Below the pieces are notes generated by a model. That model made no database searches, was not told the DNA's origin, and was given only the letters and a program-made list of their open reading frames with translations. Shown piece by piece: positions 1-8,948 of a stretch of DNA of 64,000 nucleotides; position 1 is the stretch's first letter, and every line of letters starts with the position of its first letter. Source of the DNA: Nemophila menziesii (taxonomy: Eukaryota; Streptophyta; Magnoliopsida; Boraginales; Hydrophyllaceae); contig JARWIR010000094.1 of assembly GCA_029959085.1 (NCBI GenBank), positions 310,001 through 374,000 of the forward strand, read 5' to 3'. A program made the position numbers and the translations under genes.

Positions 1-119
1 GACTATGTTAACTATATAAATTATGTTTTAATAAAAAACGAATAACTCAAAATTTATTCAATTAACCAAAAGATGGAAAAATAAAATAATCTATATAAAA
101 TTACCGCCTCTCCCTTCCT

Positions 120-153
120 AACCCTAGCTTCCACATTTTCTTGTCTATAAATA
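120..153 (+). promoter_or_regulatory. Promoter-like block, unit 1: telo-box-like AACCCTAG and TATA box
   Basis: AACCCTAG at 120-127 resembles the plant telo-box (AAACCCTAA), and TATAAATA at 146-153 is a good TATA box 18 bases after it. A CT-rich run precedes it and an ACACACACAAAAACATCATC leader follows. By plant convention transcription would start about 30 bases downstream, near 176-185. The first ATG is at 212. The whole block recurs at the same distance from the start of every unit. No expression evidence is available from sequence alone. Confidence 0.6.
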
Positions 154-211
154 ACAAATTACACACACAAAAACATCATCAAATTGTAATATTTTGTATT
201 ATTATTTTGTA

Positions 212-461
212 ATGATTGATAGAATGTGTCCGTTCTCAAAGATGCTTCTTTCTATGTCGATCTTTTCATTTTCATGTCAAGTGTATTTTTCTTTTAGAGA
301 TCGTTGACCATTTCATTTCAATCAAATATTTTTTCACATATTAATATTTTTATTAATTTTTTATCATCTTGTCATTATAATAGATGAGGGACATGTATAG
401 TAAAATAAATGTGTCATGTCTGTAAAATAAAATGTTTAATGGTATTATGTATAAATTTCAG
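212..461 (+). other. Leader with short ATG frame and candidate 181-bp intron (unit 1; recurs in every unit)
   Basis: The first ATG downstream of the TATA box is at 212 and opens a hydrophobic short frame (MIDRMCPFSK...) that ends at TGA 305-307. In B units TGA is TTA, and the frame runs to 4469, 12634, 38271 and 46436. A possible donor (CAA|GTGTAT, GT at 281) and acceptor (AATTTCAG, ending 461) would remove 181 bases. A second ATG at 274, in a different frame, would then join in phase to the 104-codon frame (274-280 plus 462-796, 113 codons and a stop). The earlier out-of-phase ATGs at 212 and 224 make efficient translation doubtful. This splicing model is inference. Confidence 0.3.
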
Positions 462-481
462 ATAAGATAGAGACAAAAGAA

Positions 482-796
482 GTGTTTAGTACCTTCCATG
501 AAAAAGCATCTACTTGTGGACAAGCTAACATTTCACTTCGATTTAACGATGATTTGAGAAGAAACAACACGGAGAAGATGAACATTAACACTGTGCTCAA
601 ATCAATAGCTTATTGCTTCTCCTTTATAATGAATTTACTCTCTTTCTGTACTTTGGATGTTTCTAAAGGCTGGTACTTGATTGATTTTGTATTGTTATTT
701 TCAATATATTTTATCATAACCTTTATTGTGTGTACATTAATTTTAAAATCTCTCTATTTGAACTTGATTCAAATTATTTCATTTTTTATTTATTGA
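482..796 (+). other. 104-codon exon-like frame, unit 1 (probably not a working gene)
   Basis: Opens at a non-ATG codon (GTG) right after a splice-acceptor-like AATTTCAG; the frame itself is open from 464. The first half is polar (FSTFHEKAST..., then NDDLRRNNTEK), and the second half is hydrophobic with two membrane-like stretches (about residues 43-56 and 66-104). I recognise no family. Differences among units are mostly amino-acid changing (K8E, Q14H, R26K, M33I, W66R, C82F, S90Y). Five of 16 units carry an early stop. Its persistence reflects recent array copying, and I see no sign of selection. Confidence 0.3.
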
Positions 797-1260
797 AATT
801 ATTATATTAAAATTTTAGTTAGATATTCATGGCTATCAGTCGTTTAATATGGAAAAAATTTACAAAAAAATTAAAGCTGGACATATTTCTAGCAAAATTT
901 TATAGTCCTTGAAATTTGCCTGTTGTAATTGTTCCTAATTTTTCAATTATGATGTTTAAGTTCTGTATTTCAAGTTTGTGATAAGTTTGTCCTTTTTTTG
1001 TTTTTTCATTATATTATACGTGTCATCCTCTTATGATAGAACAGGAGAACAGGAGGACTGTATAGTTATTTATTAAAATAAATAATCACATAAAATTAAC
1101 ATTAATAATGTAAATGCAAATAAAAAAAAATTACATTGTAAGAAAATCGTAAAATGAGTGAGTAAAGTGTTTCATTTACAAGATAAAGGGCTAAGTGTTA
1201 AAAAGTAAATCTTTGCTTCAAGCCAATCTCTTTTTCTTTCCTTGCGTAATTAGGGTAGTT
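797..1260 (+). other. AT-rich stretch without recognisable features (unit 1; same in every unit)
   Basis: Follows the stop of the 104-codon frame. It contains long T and A runs and an ACAGGAGAACAGGAGGACTG purine patch near 1042. In type C units that patch has an extra GAACAGA copy. No frame, RNA fold or known element is recognised. If the unit is transcribed, the 3' end could fall here, but no clear polyadenylation site can be singled out among the AT-rich words. Confidence 0.6.
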
Positions 1261-1373
1261 TAGGGGACCATGGCCCACCCAAGTTTTGATATTTCATTTT
1301 GATCCATAAAGTTTAATTTTGTAAAAAACAATTTCTGATATCTTGGTTTTCAGAACATTCACTTGGTCCCCCA
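1261..1373. repeat. Small foldback: TAGGGGACCA ... TGGTCCCCCA (unit 1; recurs in every unit)
   Basis: The 10-bp ends TAGGGGACCA (1261-1270) and TGGTCCCCCA (1364-1373) are inverted repeats with one mismatch. They enclose about 93 bases that include TTTTGATCC(A/C)TAAAGTTT. Short 'gggacca/tggtccc' foldbacks are common in plant intergenic DNA, so this may be a remnant of a small transposon; I cannot assign a family or a target-site duplication. The 190-bp deletion of units 6, 7 and 15 begins directly at its right edge. Confidence 0.45.
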
Positions 1374-1668
1374 TATTTTAGAGTTAAATCTTAAAGTATT
1401 AATTTATTTTTTCTATATAAACTCTTTTTGTTTATATAATTTAATATAATTTGTATTATTTTCATTCAATACTTCTTGCATAATTATGATTTAATATAAA
1501 TCCACTCCAGGGCACAATAAAATTTTAACATGTTACAATTCCAATTACTCTTTTACCCTTTTTTGTTTTTATTTCTGATATATATTTATTTGATCAAAAA
1601 TATTTTAAATTCTAATAATTTTTCTTTCTCTCTCATATCTCTAACCTCCTCTTTCTCGCACGTGAAAA

Positions 1669-2023
1669 CCAGGTCTTGCCATGAGCTTCTATGAGACGAT
1701 AGCATAATACTGGTTTCAAACACAAGGTATATTTGATTACAAACTTTATTATCCCATTTCTATATAACTTATGCTGATGATACGTATTGTTTAGTCAAAT
1801 GTGCGAGCTTATTATCAAACTTTTCTTGATGATAAAACTCAAATATCAGTTGATAAGAAGATCAAGGGTTATGGTCCATTGCTAAAAGACAAGGAAGTGA
1901 TATTATGAATACGTAGGGCATCATATTCTAATTCAAGAGATTCGGTGGGATGTAGACGATTTTGGAAGTGACGAGATGAAGGATTTAGAGAACAACTTTC
2001 TTGGGAGGCTCCTGGAATGTTAA
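1669..2023 (+). other. Protein-like, broken plus-strand region with an intron-like gap (unit 1; recurs in every unit)
   Basis: CACAAG|GTATAT at 1726/1727 and TTGTTTAG ending at 1794 look like a plant intron donor and acceptor, with TGCTGAT as a branch-point-like word. The gap would be only 68 bases. Downstream, 37 codons are open from 1795 (VRAYYQTFLDDK..., VDKKIKGYGP...) to TGA 1906-1908. In another frame, 40 codons are open from 1901 (QEIRWDVDDFGSDEMKDLE...) to TAA 2021-2023. The composition is unusually protein-like for this AT-rich unit, which suggests a decayed exon with a frameshift. I recognise no family. The upstream part has stops in all joining frames. Confidence 0.35.
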
Positions 2024-2092
2024 TAGAACAAGAAACAAGAATATGAGGACAGTGCATACAAAATACCGCATCTTGGCTTTAGAAAATTATTG

Positions 2093-2162
2093 AGTTGCTT
2101 TGTTTTGTCAATTTTTGAACTCCTAGTCTAATTTTTTAGTTGCTTTGTTTTGTCAATTTTTG
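2093..2162 (+). repeat. 25-bp direct repeat, period 45 (unit 1; recurs in every unit)
   Basis: The 25-base word starting AGTTGCTTTGTTTTGTCAAT occurs at 2093-2117 and again at 2138-2162 without a mismatch. A weaker third echo (CTGCTAATTTTTGTAATGCTAG) follows. It is a simple local duplication, kept in all full units; units 5, 6, 7 and 15 have TTGGTTTG in the first copy. Confidence 0.8.
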
Positions 2163-2317
2163 TACTGCTAATTTTTGTAATGCTAGTCTTTTCTAATAAT
2201 CATTAGTATTTTTGTAATAATTAGTAGTAATTTCAATTCAATTTCCTTTCTTTTTGTTATTTCCCTTATTTGAATGTAGTCGTCAAGCAAAATTCCAAAA
2301 ACTCAATGAATTTTCTC

Positions 2318-2518
2318 GATACTCGGAAAAGTTATTCTACGTACTAAGCATACAATCATACTCAGTACGAGGCTACTCAGTCTAGTAACTCAATAAAAAA
2401 ATTTAAACACTTAGTAACTTTTTCCGTTACTGAGCACTTTTTCCTATACTCGGTATCTTTTTCCATACTCAATACTCCATACCAGTAACGTTTTTCACAC
2501 TCGGAACGCCATACTCAG
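2318..2518. repeat. Cluster of TACTC(A/G)G-like words (unit 1; recurs in every unit)
   Basis: About ten related words lie in 200 bases: TACTCGG 2320, TACTAAG 2342, TACTCAG 2359, TACTCAG 2374, TACTGAG 2428, TACTCGG 2447, TACTCAA 2466, TACTCCA 2473, CACTCGG 2498 and TACTCAG 2512. AGTAAC words are interspersed. The spacing is irregular, so it is no simple minisatellite. It could be a decayed short tandem repeat or a cluster of protein-binding sites. Several type switches between units fall in or beside it. Confidence 0.65.
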
Positions 2519-2528
2519 AACTTTTTCA

Positions 2529-2568
2529 GGCGGTGGTCGGCGATGGTTGGTGGTTGTGGTCGGTGCTG
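2529..2568 (+). other. G/T-rich patch (unit 1; recurs in every unit)
   Basis: A 40-base island built from GGT, GGTGG and GGTCGG words, with almost no A. It is the most GC-rich spot of the unit. The G runs are only two long, so at best a weak two-tier G-quadruplex could form. Type C units read GGCGGTAGTCGGTGATGG. Confidence 0.6.
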
Positions 2569-2582
2569 AAAATTCTTGATAG

Positions 2583-2973
2583 TTAATGAAGGAGGAGAGG
2601 GAAAAAAGGATATAGAAGGAGAGAGACTAATGGTAATAGAAGAGAAAAAGAAATGAGAGGGTTCATTTGTGGCACCAAGATAGTCTCCAAGACCAAATTC
2701 ACCCTACGATTTTTAGGACCAAAATTATAATTGTGTTTTAATTTTTTTGTGGTTTTATATAATAAAATACAAATTTTTATATGTAATTTCATCAGAGACA
2801 AGACATTGGATCTTGGGTCGTTTAACTTCACCTGCTCTATCAAACTTTTTAAATTTATTTTATCACGTTATAATTTATTTTATTTGTATATTTTTTTAAA
2901 TTTTAAAATATAGATTATGTTGTATAATATAGGGAATTATAACTTAATTAATTTATATGAATTTAATATACAA
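2583..2973. other. Purine-rich then AT-rich stretch without a supported gene (unit 1; same in every unit)
   Basis: Begins with about 80 bases of GGAGGAGAG/AAAAAAGG purine-rich DNA. Then come CACCAAGATAGTCTCCAAGACC and TTTTTAGGACCAAAATTATA, words of the kind found in many plant intergenic repeats. The rest is AT-rich up to the inverted-repeat element. An 86-codon frame on the minus strand and a 60-codon frame on the plus strand overlap here; both are low-complexity and lack any recognisable domain. Confidence 0.6.
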
Positions 2974-2981
2974 ACAACTTA

Positions 2982-3184
2982 GGGCCCATTTGGAAGTGTT
3001 TATTTTAGAGTAAAAAAACGCTTCTAGAATAAAAATTTAAATTTAAAAAAATTATTTTAAATCTAAAATCACTCTAAGTGTTTTTTAAGAAGCACCAACT
3101 CATAAAGTGATTTTAAGAGTTTAAAACACTTTAAAAGTTCGTGAAACACTTTTAAGTACTTTTTTAAAAAAACATTTCCAAACA
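2982..3184. mobile_element. Short inverted-repeat element (MITE-like), unit 1
   Basis: The ends CATTTGGAAGTGTTT (left) and AAACATTTCCAAACA (right) are imperfect terminal inverted repeats, with about 12 of 15 matches; the left end has an extra GGGCC. It is flanked by ACAACTTA (2974-2981) and ATAACTTA (3185-3192), an 8-bp target duplication with one mismatch, as expected for hAT-type elements. The inside is rich in complementary AAAATCAC/GTGATTTT and AAGTG/CACTT words, so single strands would fold. No transposase is encoded. It sits at the same place in every unit, so it was present before amplification. Confidence 0.65.
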
Positions 3185-3192
3185 ATAACTTA

Positions 3193-4072
3193 TATTACAT
3201 TTTTATTATAATATAGAGACCGACTTTATTTTTTAAATCATGGTTATTATTTAATATTATGAAATTATATTAAGCGTATTTTACTCCTATTTGTTGATGT
3301 TAAGTATCCGTTATCAAGGGTAGTTCAGGAGTTTTATTTAGTGAAGGTTCTAAAATTCAAAAAAGCCTGGTATGGGAAAATTCTCTATATAGTCCGTGTG
3401 TTATATCCTTTTTATGGCCTTTTAGTATCGCCTAGGGTGTGATAAAAACATGATAATAAAATACGGATAAACGATGCACTAACAACCTAGACTAATCACG
3501 TTACTCACGTCATGTATCACATGTTGTATGCAAGTTTTAACGATAAGTCAGATGCAGTCTCAGGGACTTAGTGTGTTATACGAATCACGTCTCACCATTA
3601 TTGAAATGTGGTTTAGCAATTGATTTATTAAAACAACATTACTAATCATCAATATCTAATTTTGACAGAAAATATTATATTTAACTATTATAATTAATAA
3701 CCTATATATTTAAAGCATGTTCCAATAATATAGCGAGTGTATCCATTTGATAAACCATCTAATTATAAAATTAAAGTATTTAAACAATTTTATCAACAAG
3801 TAATTTACAAAAATTTGAATTCAAATTCTTCACATAACTGATAGTTTACTATATATAATAAATATATTCAGCAAATAAAGAAATTAAAATCTTAATAAGC
3901 AAAGATGAAAAACATTTAAATCAAGTTTTACTAGTATTAATATCATTTTAAATATATATTAATTCAAATAAGGTAAAATATCAAAATTCAACAAATTATA
4001 TAAGAAAAAAAAACTAATTACACCTCTTTGTATGAATAATAAATTATAAACCATAATTACTATATTTTTTTT
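3193..4072. other. AT-rich tail of the monomer (unit 1; same in every unit)
   Basis: No frame of note. A somewhat less AT-rich island (about 3,290-3,600) contains several CACGT words (ATCACGTTACTCACGTCATG, GAATCACGTCTCACC), a CACATG word and GCCTAGGGTGTG. The rest is A/T tracts such as TTTAAATATATATTAATTC up to the T run before the next unit. The 518-bp duplication of units 5, 7 and 8 covers 3068-3583 in these coordinates. Confidence 0.6.
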
Positions 4073-4191
4073 GACTATGTTAACTATATAAAATATGTTT
4101 TAATAAAAAACGAATAACTCAAAATTTATTCAATTAACCAAAAGATAGAAAAATAAAATAATCTATATAAAATTACCGCCTCTCCCTTCCT

Positions 4192-4225
4192 AACCCTAGC
4201 TTCCACATTTTCTTGTCTATAAATA
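4192..4225 (+). promoter_or_regulatory. Promoter-like block, unit 2
   Basis: AACCCTAG at 4192-4199 and TATAAATA at 4218-4225, same spacing as unit 1. It lies upstream of the longest leader frame in the array (4266-4472). Confidence 0.6.
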
Positions 4226-4553
4226 ACAAATTACACACACAAAAACATCATCAAATTGTAATATTTTGTATTATTATTTTGTAATGATTGATAGAATGTG
4301 TCCGTTCTCAAAGATGCTTCTTTCTCTGTCGATCTTTTCATTTTCATGTCAAGTGTATTTTTCTTTTAGAGATCGTTTACCATTCCATTTCAATCAAATA
4401 TTCTTTCACATGTTAATATTTTTATTAATTTTTTATCATCTTGTCATTATAATAGATGAGGGACATTTATAGTAAAATAAATGTGTCATGTCTGTAAAAT
4501 AAAATGTTTAATGGTATTATGTATAAATTTCAGATAAGATAGAGACAAAAGAA

Positions 4554-4868
4554 GTGTTTAGTACCTTCCATGAAGAAGCATCTACTTGTGGACAAGCTAA
4601 CATTTCACTTCGATTTAACGATGATTTGAAAAGAAACAACACGGAGAAGATGAACATTAACACTGTGCTCAAATCAATAGCTTATTGCTTCTCCTTTATA
4701 ATGAATTTAATCTCTTTCTGTACTTTGGATGTTTCTAAAGGCTGGTACTTGATTGATTTTGTATTGTTATTTTCAATATATTTTATCATAACCTTTATTG
4801 TGTGTACATTAATTTTAAAATATCTCTATTTGAACTTGATTCAAATTATTTCATTTTTTATTTATTGA
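4554..4868 (+). other. 104-codon exon-like frame, unit 2, open
   Basis: Same frame as unit 1 with E8, K26, I52 and Y90. The same protein is predicted in units 4, 10 and 12. No recognised domain. Confidence 0.3.
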
Positions 4869-7059
4869 AATTATTATATTAAAATTTTAGTTAGATATTC
4901 ATGGCTATCAGTAGTTTAATATGGAAAAAAAATTACAAAAAAATTAAAGCTGGACATATTTCTAGCAAAATTTTATAGTCCTTGAAATTTGCCTGTTGTA
5001 ATTGTTCCTAATTTTTCAATTATGATGTTTAAGTTCTGTATTTCAAGTTTGTGATAAGTTTGTCCTTTTTTTGTTTTTTCATTATATTATACATGTCATC
5101 CTCTTATGACAGAAAGGAGAACAGGAGGACTGTATAGTTATTTATTAAAATAAATAATCACATGAAATTAACATTAATAATGTAAATGCAAATAAAAAAA
5201 GATTTTACATTGTAAGAAAATCGTAAAATGAGTGAGTAAAGTGTTTCATTTACAAGATAAAGGGCTAAGTGTTAAAAAGTGAATCTTTGCTTCAAGCCAA
5301 TCTCTTTTTCTTTCCTTGCGTAATTAGGGTAGTTTAGGGGACCATGCCCCACCCGAGTTTTGATATTTCATTTTGATCCCTAAAGTTTAATTTTATAAAA
5401 AACAATTTTTGATATCTTGGTTTTCAGAACATTCACTTGGTCCCCCATATTTTAGAGTTAAATCTTAAAGTATTAATTTATTTTTTTCTATATAAACTCT
5501 TTTTATTTATATAATTTAATATAATTTGTATTATTTTCATTCAATACTTCTTGCATAATTATGATTTAATATAAATCCACTACAGGGCACATTAAAATTT
5601 TAACAGGTTACAATTCCAATTACTCTTTTACCCGTTTTTGTTTTTATTTCTGATATATATTTATTTGATCAAAAATATTTTAAATTCTAATAATTTTTCC
5701 TTCTCTCTCATATCTCTAACCTCCCCTTTCTCGCACGTGAAAACCAGGTCTTGCCATGAGCTTCTGTGAGACGATAGCATAATACTGGTTTCAAACACAA
5801 GGTATATTTGATTACAAACTTTATTATCCCATTTCTATATAACTTATGCTGATGATACGTATTGTTTAGTCAAATGTGCGAGCTTATTATCAAACTTTTC
5901 TTGATGATAAAAATCAAATATCAGTTGATAAGAAGATCAAGGGTTATGGTCCATTGCTAAAAGACAAGGAAGTGATATTATGAATACGTAGGGCATCAGA
6001 TTCTAATTCAAGAGATTCGGTGGGATGTAGACGATTTTGGAAGTGACGTGATGAATGATTTAGAGAACAACTTTCTTGGGAGGCTCCTGGAATGTTAATA
6101 GAACAAGAAACAAGAATATGAGGACAGTGCATACAAAATGCCGCATCTTGGCTTTAGAAAATTATTGAGTTGCTTTGTTTTGTCAATTTTTGAACTCCTA
6201 GTCTAATTTTTTAGTTGCTTTGTTTTGTCAATTTTTGTACTGCTAATTTTTGTAATGCTAGTCTTTTCTAATAATCATTAGTATTTTTGTAATAATTAGT
6301 ACTAATTTCAAAAATTCAATTTCTTTTCTTTTTGTTATTTCCCTTATTTGAACGTAGTCGTCAAGCTAAATTCCATAAACTCAATGAATTTTCTCGATAC
6401 TCGGAAAAGTTATTGTACGTACTAAGCATACAATCATACTCAGTACGAGGATACTCAGTCTAGTAACTCAATAAAAAAATTTAAACACTTAGTAACTTTT
6501 TCCGTTACTGAGCACTTTTTCCTATACTCAGTATCTTTTTTCATACTCAATACTCCATACCGGTAACGTTTTTCACTCTCGGAACGCCATACTCAGAACT
6601 TTTTCAGGTGGTGGTCGGCGATGGTTGGTGGTTGTGGTCGGTGCTGAAAATTCTTGATAGTTAATGAAGGAGGAGATAGAAAAAAGGATATAGAAGGAGA
6701 GAGATTAATGGTGATAGAAGAGAAAAAAAAATGAGAGGGTTCATTTGTGGCACCAAGATAGTTTCCAAGACCGAATTCACCCTACGATTTTTAGGACCAA
6801 AATTATAATTCTGTTTTAATTTCTTTGTGGTTTTATATAATAAAATACAAATTTTTATATGTAATTTCATCAGAGACAAGACATTGGATCTTGGGTCGTT
6901 TAACTTCACCTGCTCTATCAAACTTTTTAAATTTATTTTATCACGTTATAATTTATTTTATTAGTATATTTTTTTAAATTTTAAAATATAGATTATGTTG
7001 TATAATATAGGGAATTATAACTTAATTAATTTATATGAATTTAATATACAAACAACTTA

Positions 7060-7263
7060 GGGCCCATTTGGAAGTGTTTATTTTAGAGTAAAAAAACGCT
7101 TCTAGAATAAAAATTTAAATTTAAAAAAATTATTTTAAATCTAAAATCACTCTAAGTTTTTTTTTAAGAAGCACCAACTTATAAAGTGATTTTAAGAGTT
7201 TAAAACACTTTAAAAGTTCGTGAAGCACTTTTAAGTACTTTTTTAAAAAAGCATTTCCAAACA
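7060..7263. mobile_element. MITE-like element, unit 2
   Basis: Same element and flanks as unit 1, 204 bp, with AAGCACTTTT and AAGCATTTCC in the right half. Confidence 0.65.
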
Positions 7264-8270
7264 ATAACTTATATTACATTTTTATTATAATATAGAGACC
7301 GACTTTATTTTTTAAATCGTGGTTATTATTTAATATTATGAAATATATTAAGCGTATTTTACTCCTATTTGTTGATGTTAAGTATCCGTTATCAAGGGTA
7401 GTTTAGGAGTTTTATTTAGTGAAGGTTCTAAAATTCAAAAAAGCCTGGTATGGGAAAATTCTCTATATAGTCCGTGAGTTATATCCTTTGTTATGGCCTT
7501 TTAGTATCGCCTAGGGTGTGATAAAAGTATGACAATAAAATACGGATAAACGATGCACTAACAACCTAGACTAACCACGTTACTCACGTCATGTATCACA
7601 TGTTGTATGCAAGTTTTAACGATAAGTCAGATGCAGTCTCAGGGACTTAGTGTGTTATACGAATCACGTCTCACCATTATTGAAATGTGGTTTAGCAATT
7701 GATTTATTAAAACAACATTACTAATCATCAATATCTAATTTTGACAGAAAATATTATATTTAACTATTATAATTAATAACCTATATATTTAAAGCATGTT
7801 CCAATGATATAGCGAGTGTATCCATTTGATAAACCATCTAATTATAAAATTAAAGTATTTAAACAATTTTATCAACTAGTAATTTACAAAAATTTGAATT
7901 CAAATTCTTCACATAACTGATAGTTTACTATATATAATAAATATATTAAGCAAATAAAGAAAGTAAAATCTTAATAAGCAAAGATGAAAAACATCTAAAT
8001 CAAGTTTTACTAGTATTAATATCATTTTAAATATATATTAATTCAAATAAGGTAAAATATCATAATTCAACAAATTATATAAGAACAAAAAACTAATTAC
8101 ACCTCTTTGTATGAATAATAAATTATAAACCATAATTACTATATTTTTTTTGACTATGTTAACTATATAAAATATGTTTTAATAAAAAACGAATAACTCA
8201 AAATTTATTCAATTAACCAAAACATAGAAAAATAAAATAATCTATATAAAATTGCCTCCTCTCCCTTTCT

Positions 8271-8304
8271 AACCCTAGCTTCCACATTTTCTTGTCTATA
8301 AATA
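8271..8304 (+). promoter_or_regulatory. Promoter-like block, unit 3
   Basis: AACCCTAG and TATAAATA (8297-8304) intact. The upstream CT-rich run is changed to GCCTCCTCTCCCTTTCT, a type C marker. Confidence 0.58.
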
Positions 8305-8633
8305 ACAAATTACACACACAAAAACATCATCAAATTATAATATTTTGTATCATTATTTTGTAATGATTGATAGAATGTGTCCGTTCTCAAAGATGCTTCT
8401 TTCTCTGTCGATCTTTTCATTTTCATGTCAAGTGTATTTTTCTTTTAGAGATAGTTGACCATTCCATTTCAATCAAATATTCTTTCACAGATTAATTTTT
8501 TTATTAATTTTTTATCATCTTGTCATTCTAATAGATAAGGGACATATATAGTAAAATTAATGTGTCATGTCTGTAAAATAAAATGTTTAATGGTATTTAT
8601 GTATAAATTTCAGATAAGATAGAGACAAAAGAA

Positions 8634-8948
8634 GTGTTTAGTACCTTCTATGAAGAAGCATCTACTTGTGGACAAGCTAACATTTCACTTCGATTTAACG
8701 ATGATTTGAGAAGAAACAACACGGAGAAGATGAACATTAACACAGTGCTCAAATAAATAGCTTATTGCTTCTCCTTTATAATGAATTTACTCTCTTTCTG
8801 TACTTTGGATGTTTCTACGGGCTGGTACTTGATTGATTTTGTATTGTTATTTTCAATATATTTTATCATAACTTTTATTGTGTGTACATTAATTTTAAAA
8901 TATCTCTATTTGAACTTGATTCAAATTATTTCATTTTTTATTTATTGA
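8634..8948 (+). other. 104-codon exon-like frame, unit 3, broken
   Basis: Codon 41 is TAA (8754-8756) where other types have TCA. H6 is Y. The downstream part stays in frame but has lost its start. Confidence 0.35.

Larger units (their letters stand above)
1..4072 (+). repeat. Macrosatellite monomer, unit 1 (type A), 4,072 bp; reference unit
   Basis: This is the first complete monomer of the array; its start at GACTATGTTAAC is an arbitrary phase set by the window edge. It contains every module described in the summary. Type A markers are ATAAATTATG near the start, an AGATGGAAAA run, TCTATGTCG in the leader and CTACTCAG in the TACTC cluster. It is almost the same as unit 9: by eye I find only a handful of differences, such as A instead of G at 3240 and shorter T runs. 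The 104-codon frame is open, while the leader frame from 212 stops at TGA 305-307. No functional protein gene is recognised. Confidence 0.95.
4073..8151 (+). repeat. Macrosatellite monomer, unit 2 (type B), 4,079 bp
   Basis: Second monomer in direct orientation. Type B markers are TTTACCATTCC in the leader, where other units have TTGACCATTCC; GATTTGAAAAG in the 104-codon frame (R26K); ATGCCCCACCC at the small foldback; and ATCATAATTC near the end. Because TGA is replaced by TTA, the leader frame runs on without a stop from the non-ATG codon 4266 to 4472, with an ATG at 4284; this is seen only in B units. Unit 2 has the same length as unit 10 and matches it with very few differences (for example GTGATAG against GTAATAG near 6710). 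It has neither the 518-bp duplication nor the 190-bp deletion. Confidence 0.95.

Noticed and set aside
120..153. snRNA-type (USE plus TATA) promoter
   Set aside because: The upstream word does not match the plant USE consensus (RTCCCACATCG); TTCCACATTTT is only a partial likeness, and no snRNA sequence follows.
1869..2057. 62-codon frame on the minus strand (MHCPHILVSC...), present in all 15 full units
   Set aside because: It overlaps the more protein-like plus-strand blocks, has no promoter, splice or domain signal, and its persistence is explained by array copying.
2583..2843. 86-codon frame on the minus strand (MIEQVKLNDPRS...), open in 11 units
   Set aside because: The end is a translation of purine-rich repeats (poly-Leu/Ser/Pro/Phe). 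It starts in AT-rich DNA and is broken in units 3, 11, 13 and 14.
2731..2913. 60-codon frame on the plus strand (MCFNFFVVLY...)
   Set aside because: Low-complexity F/I/K/L/N-rich translation of AT-rich DNA with a non-ATG start; it overlaps the 86-codon frame on the other strand.
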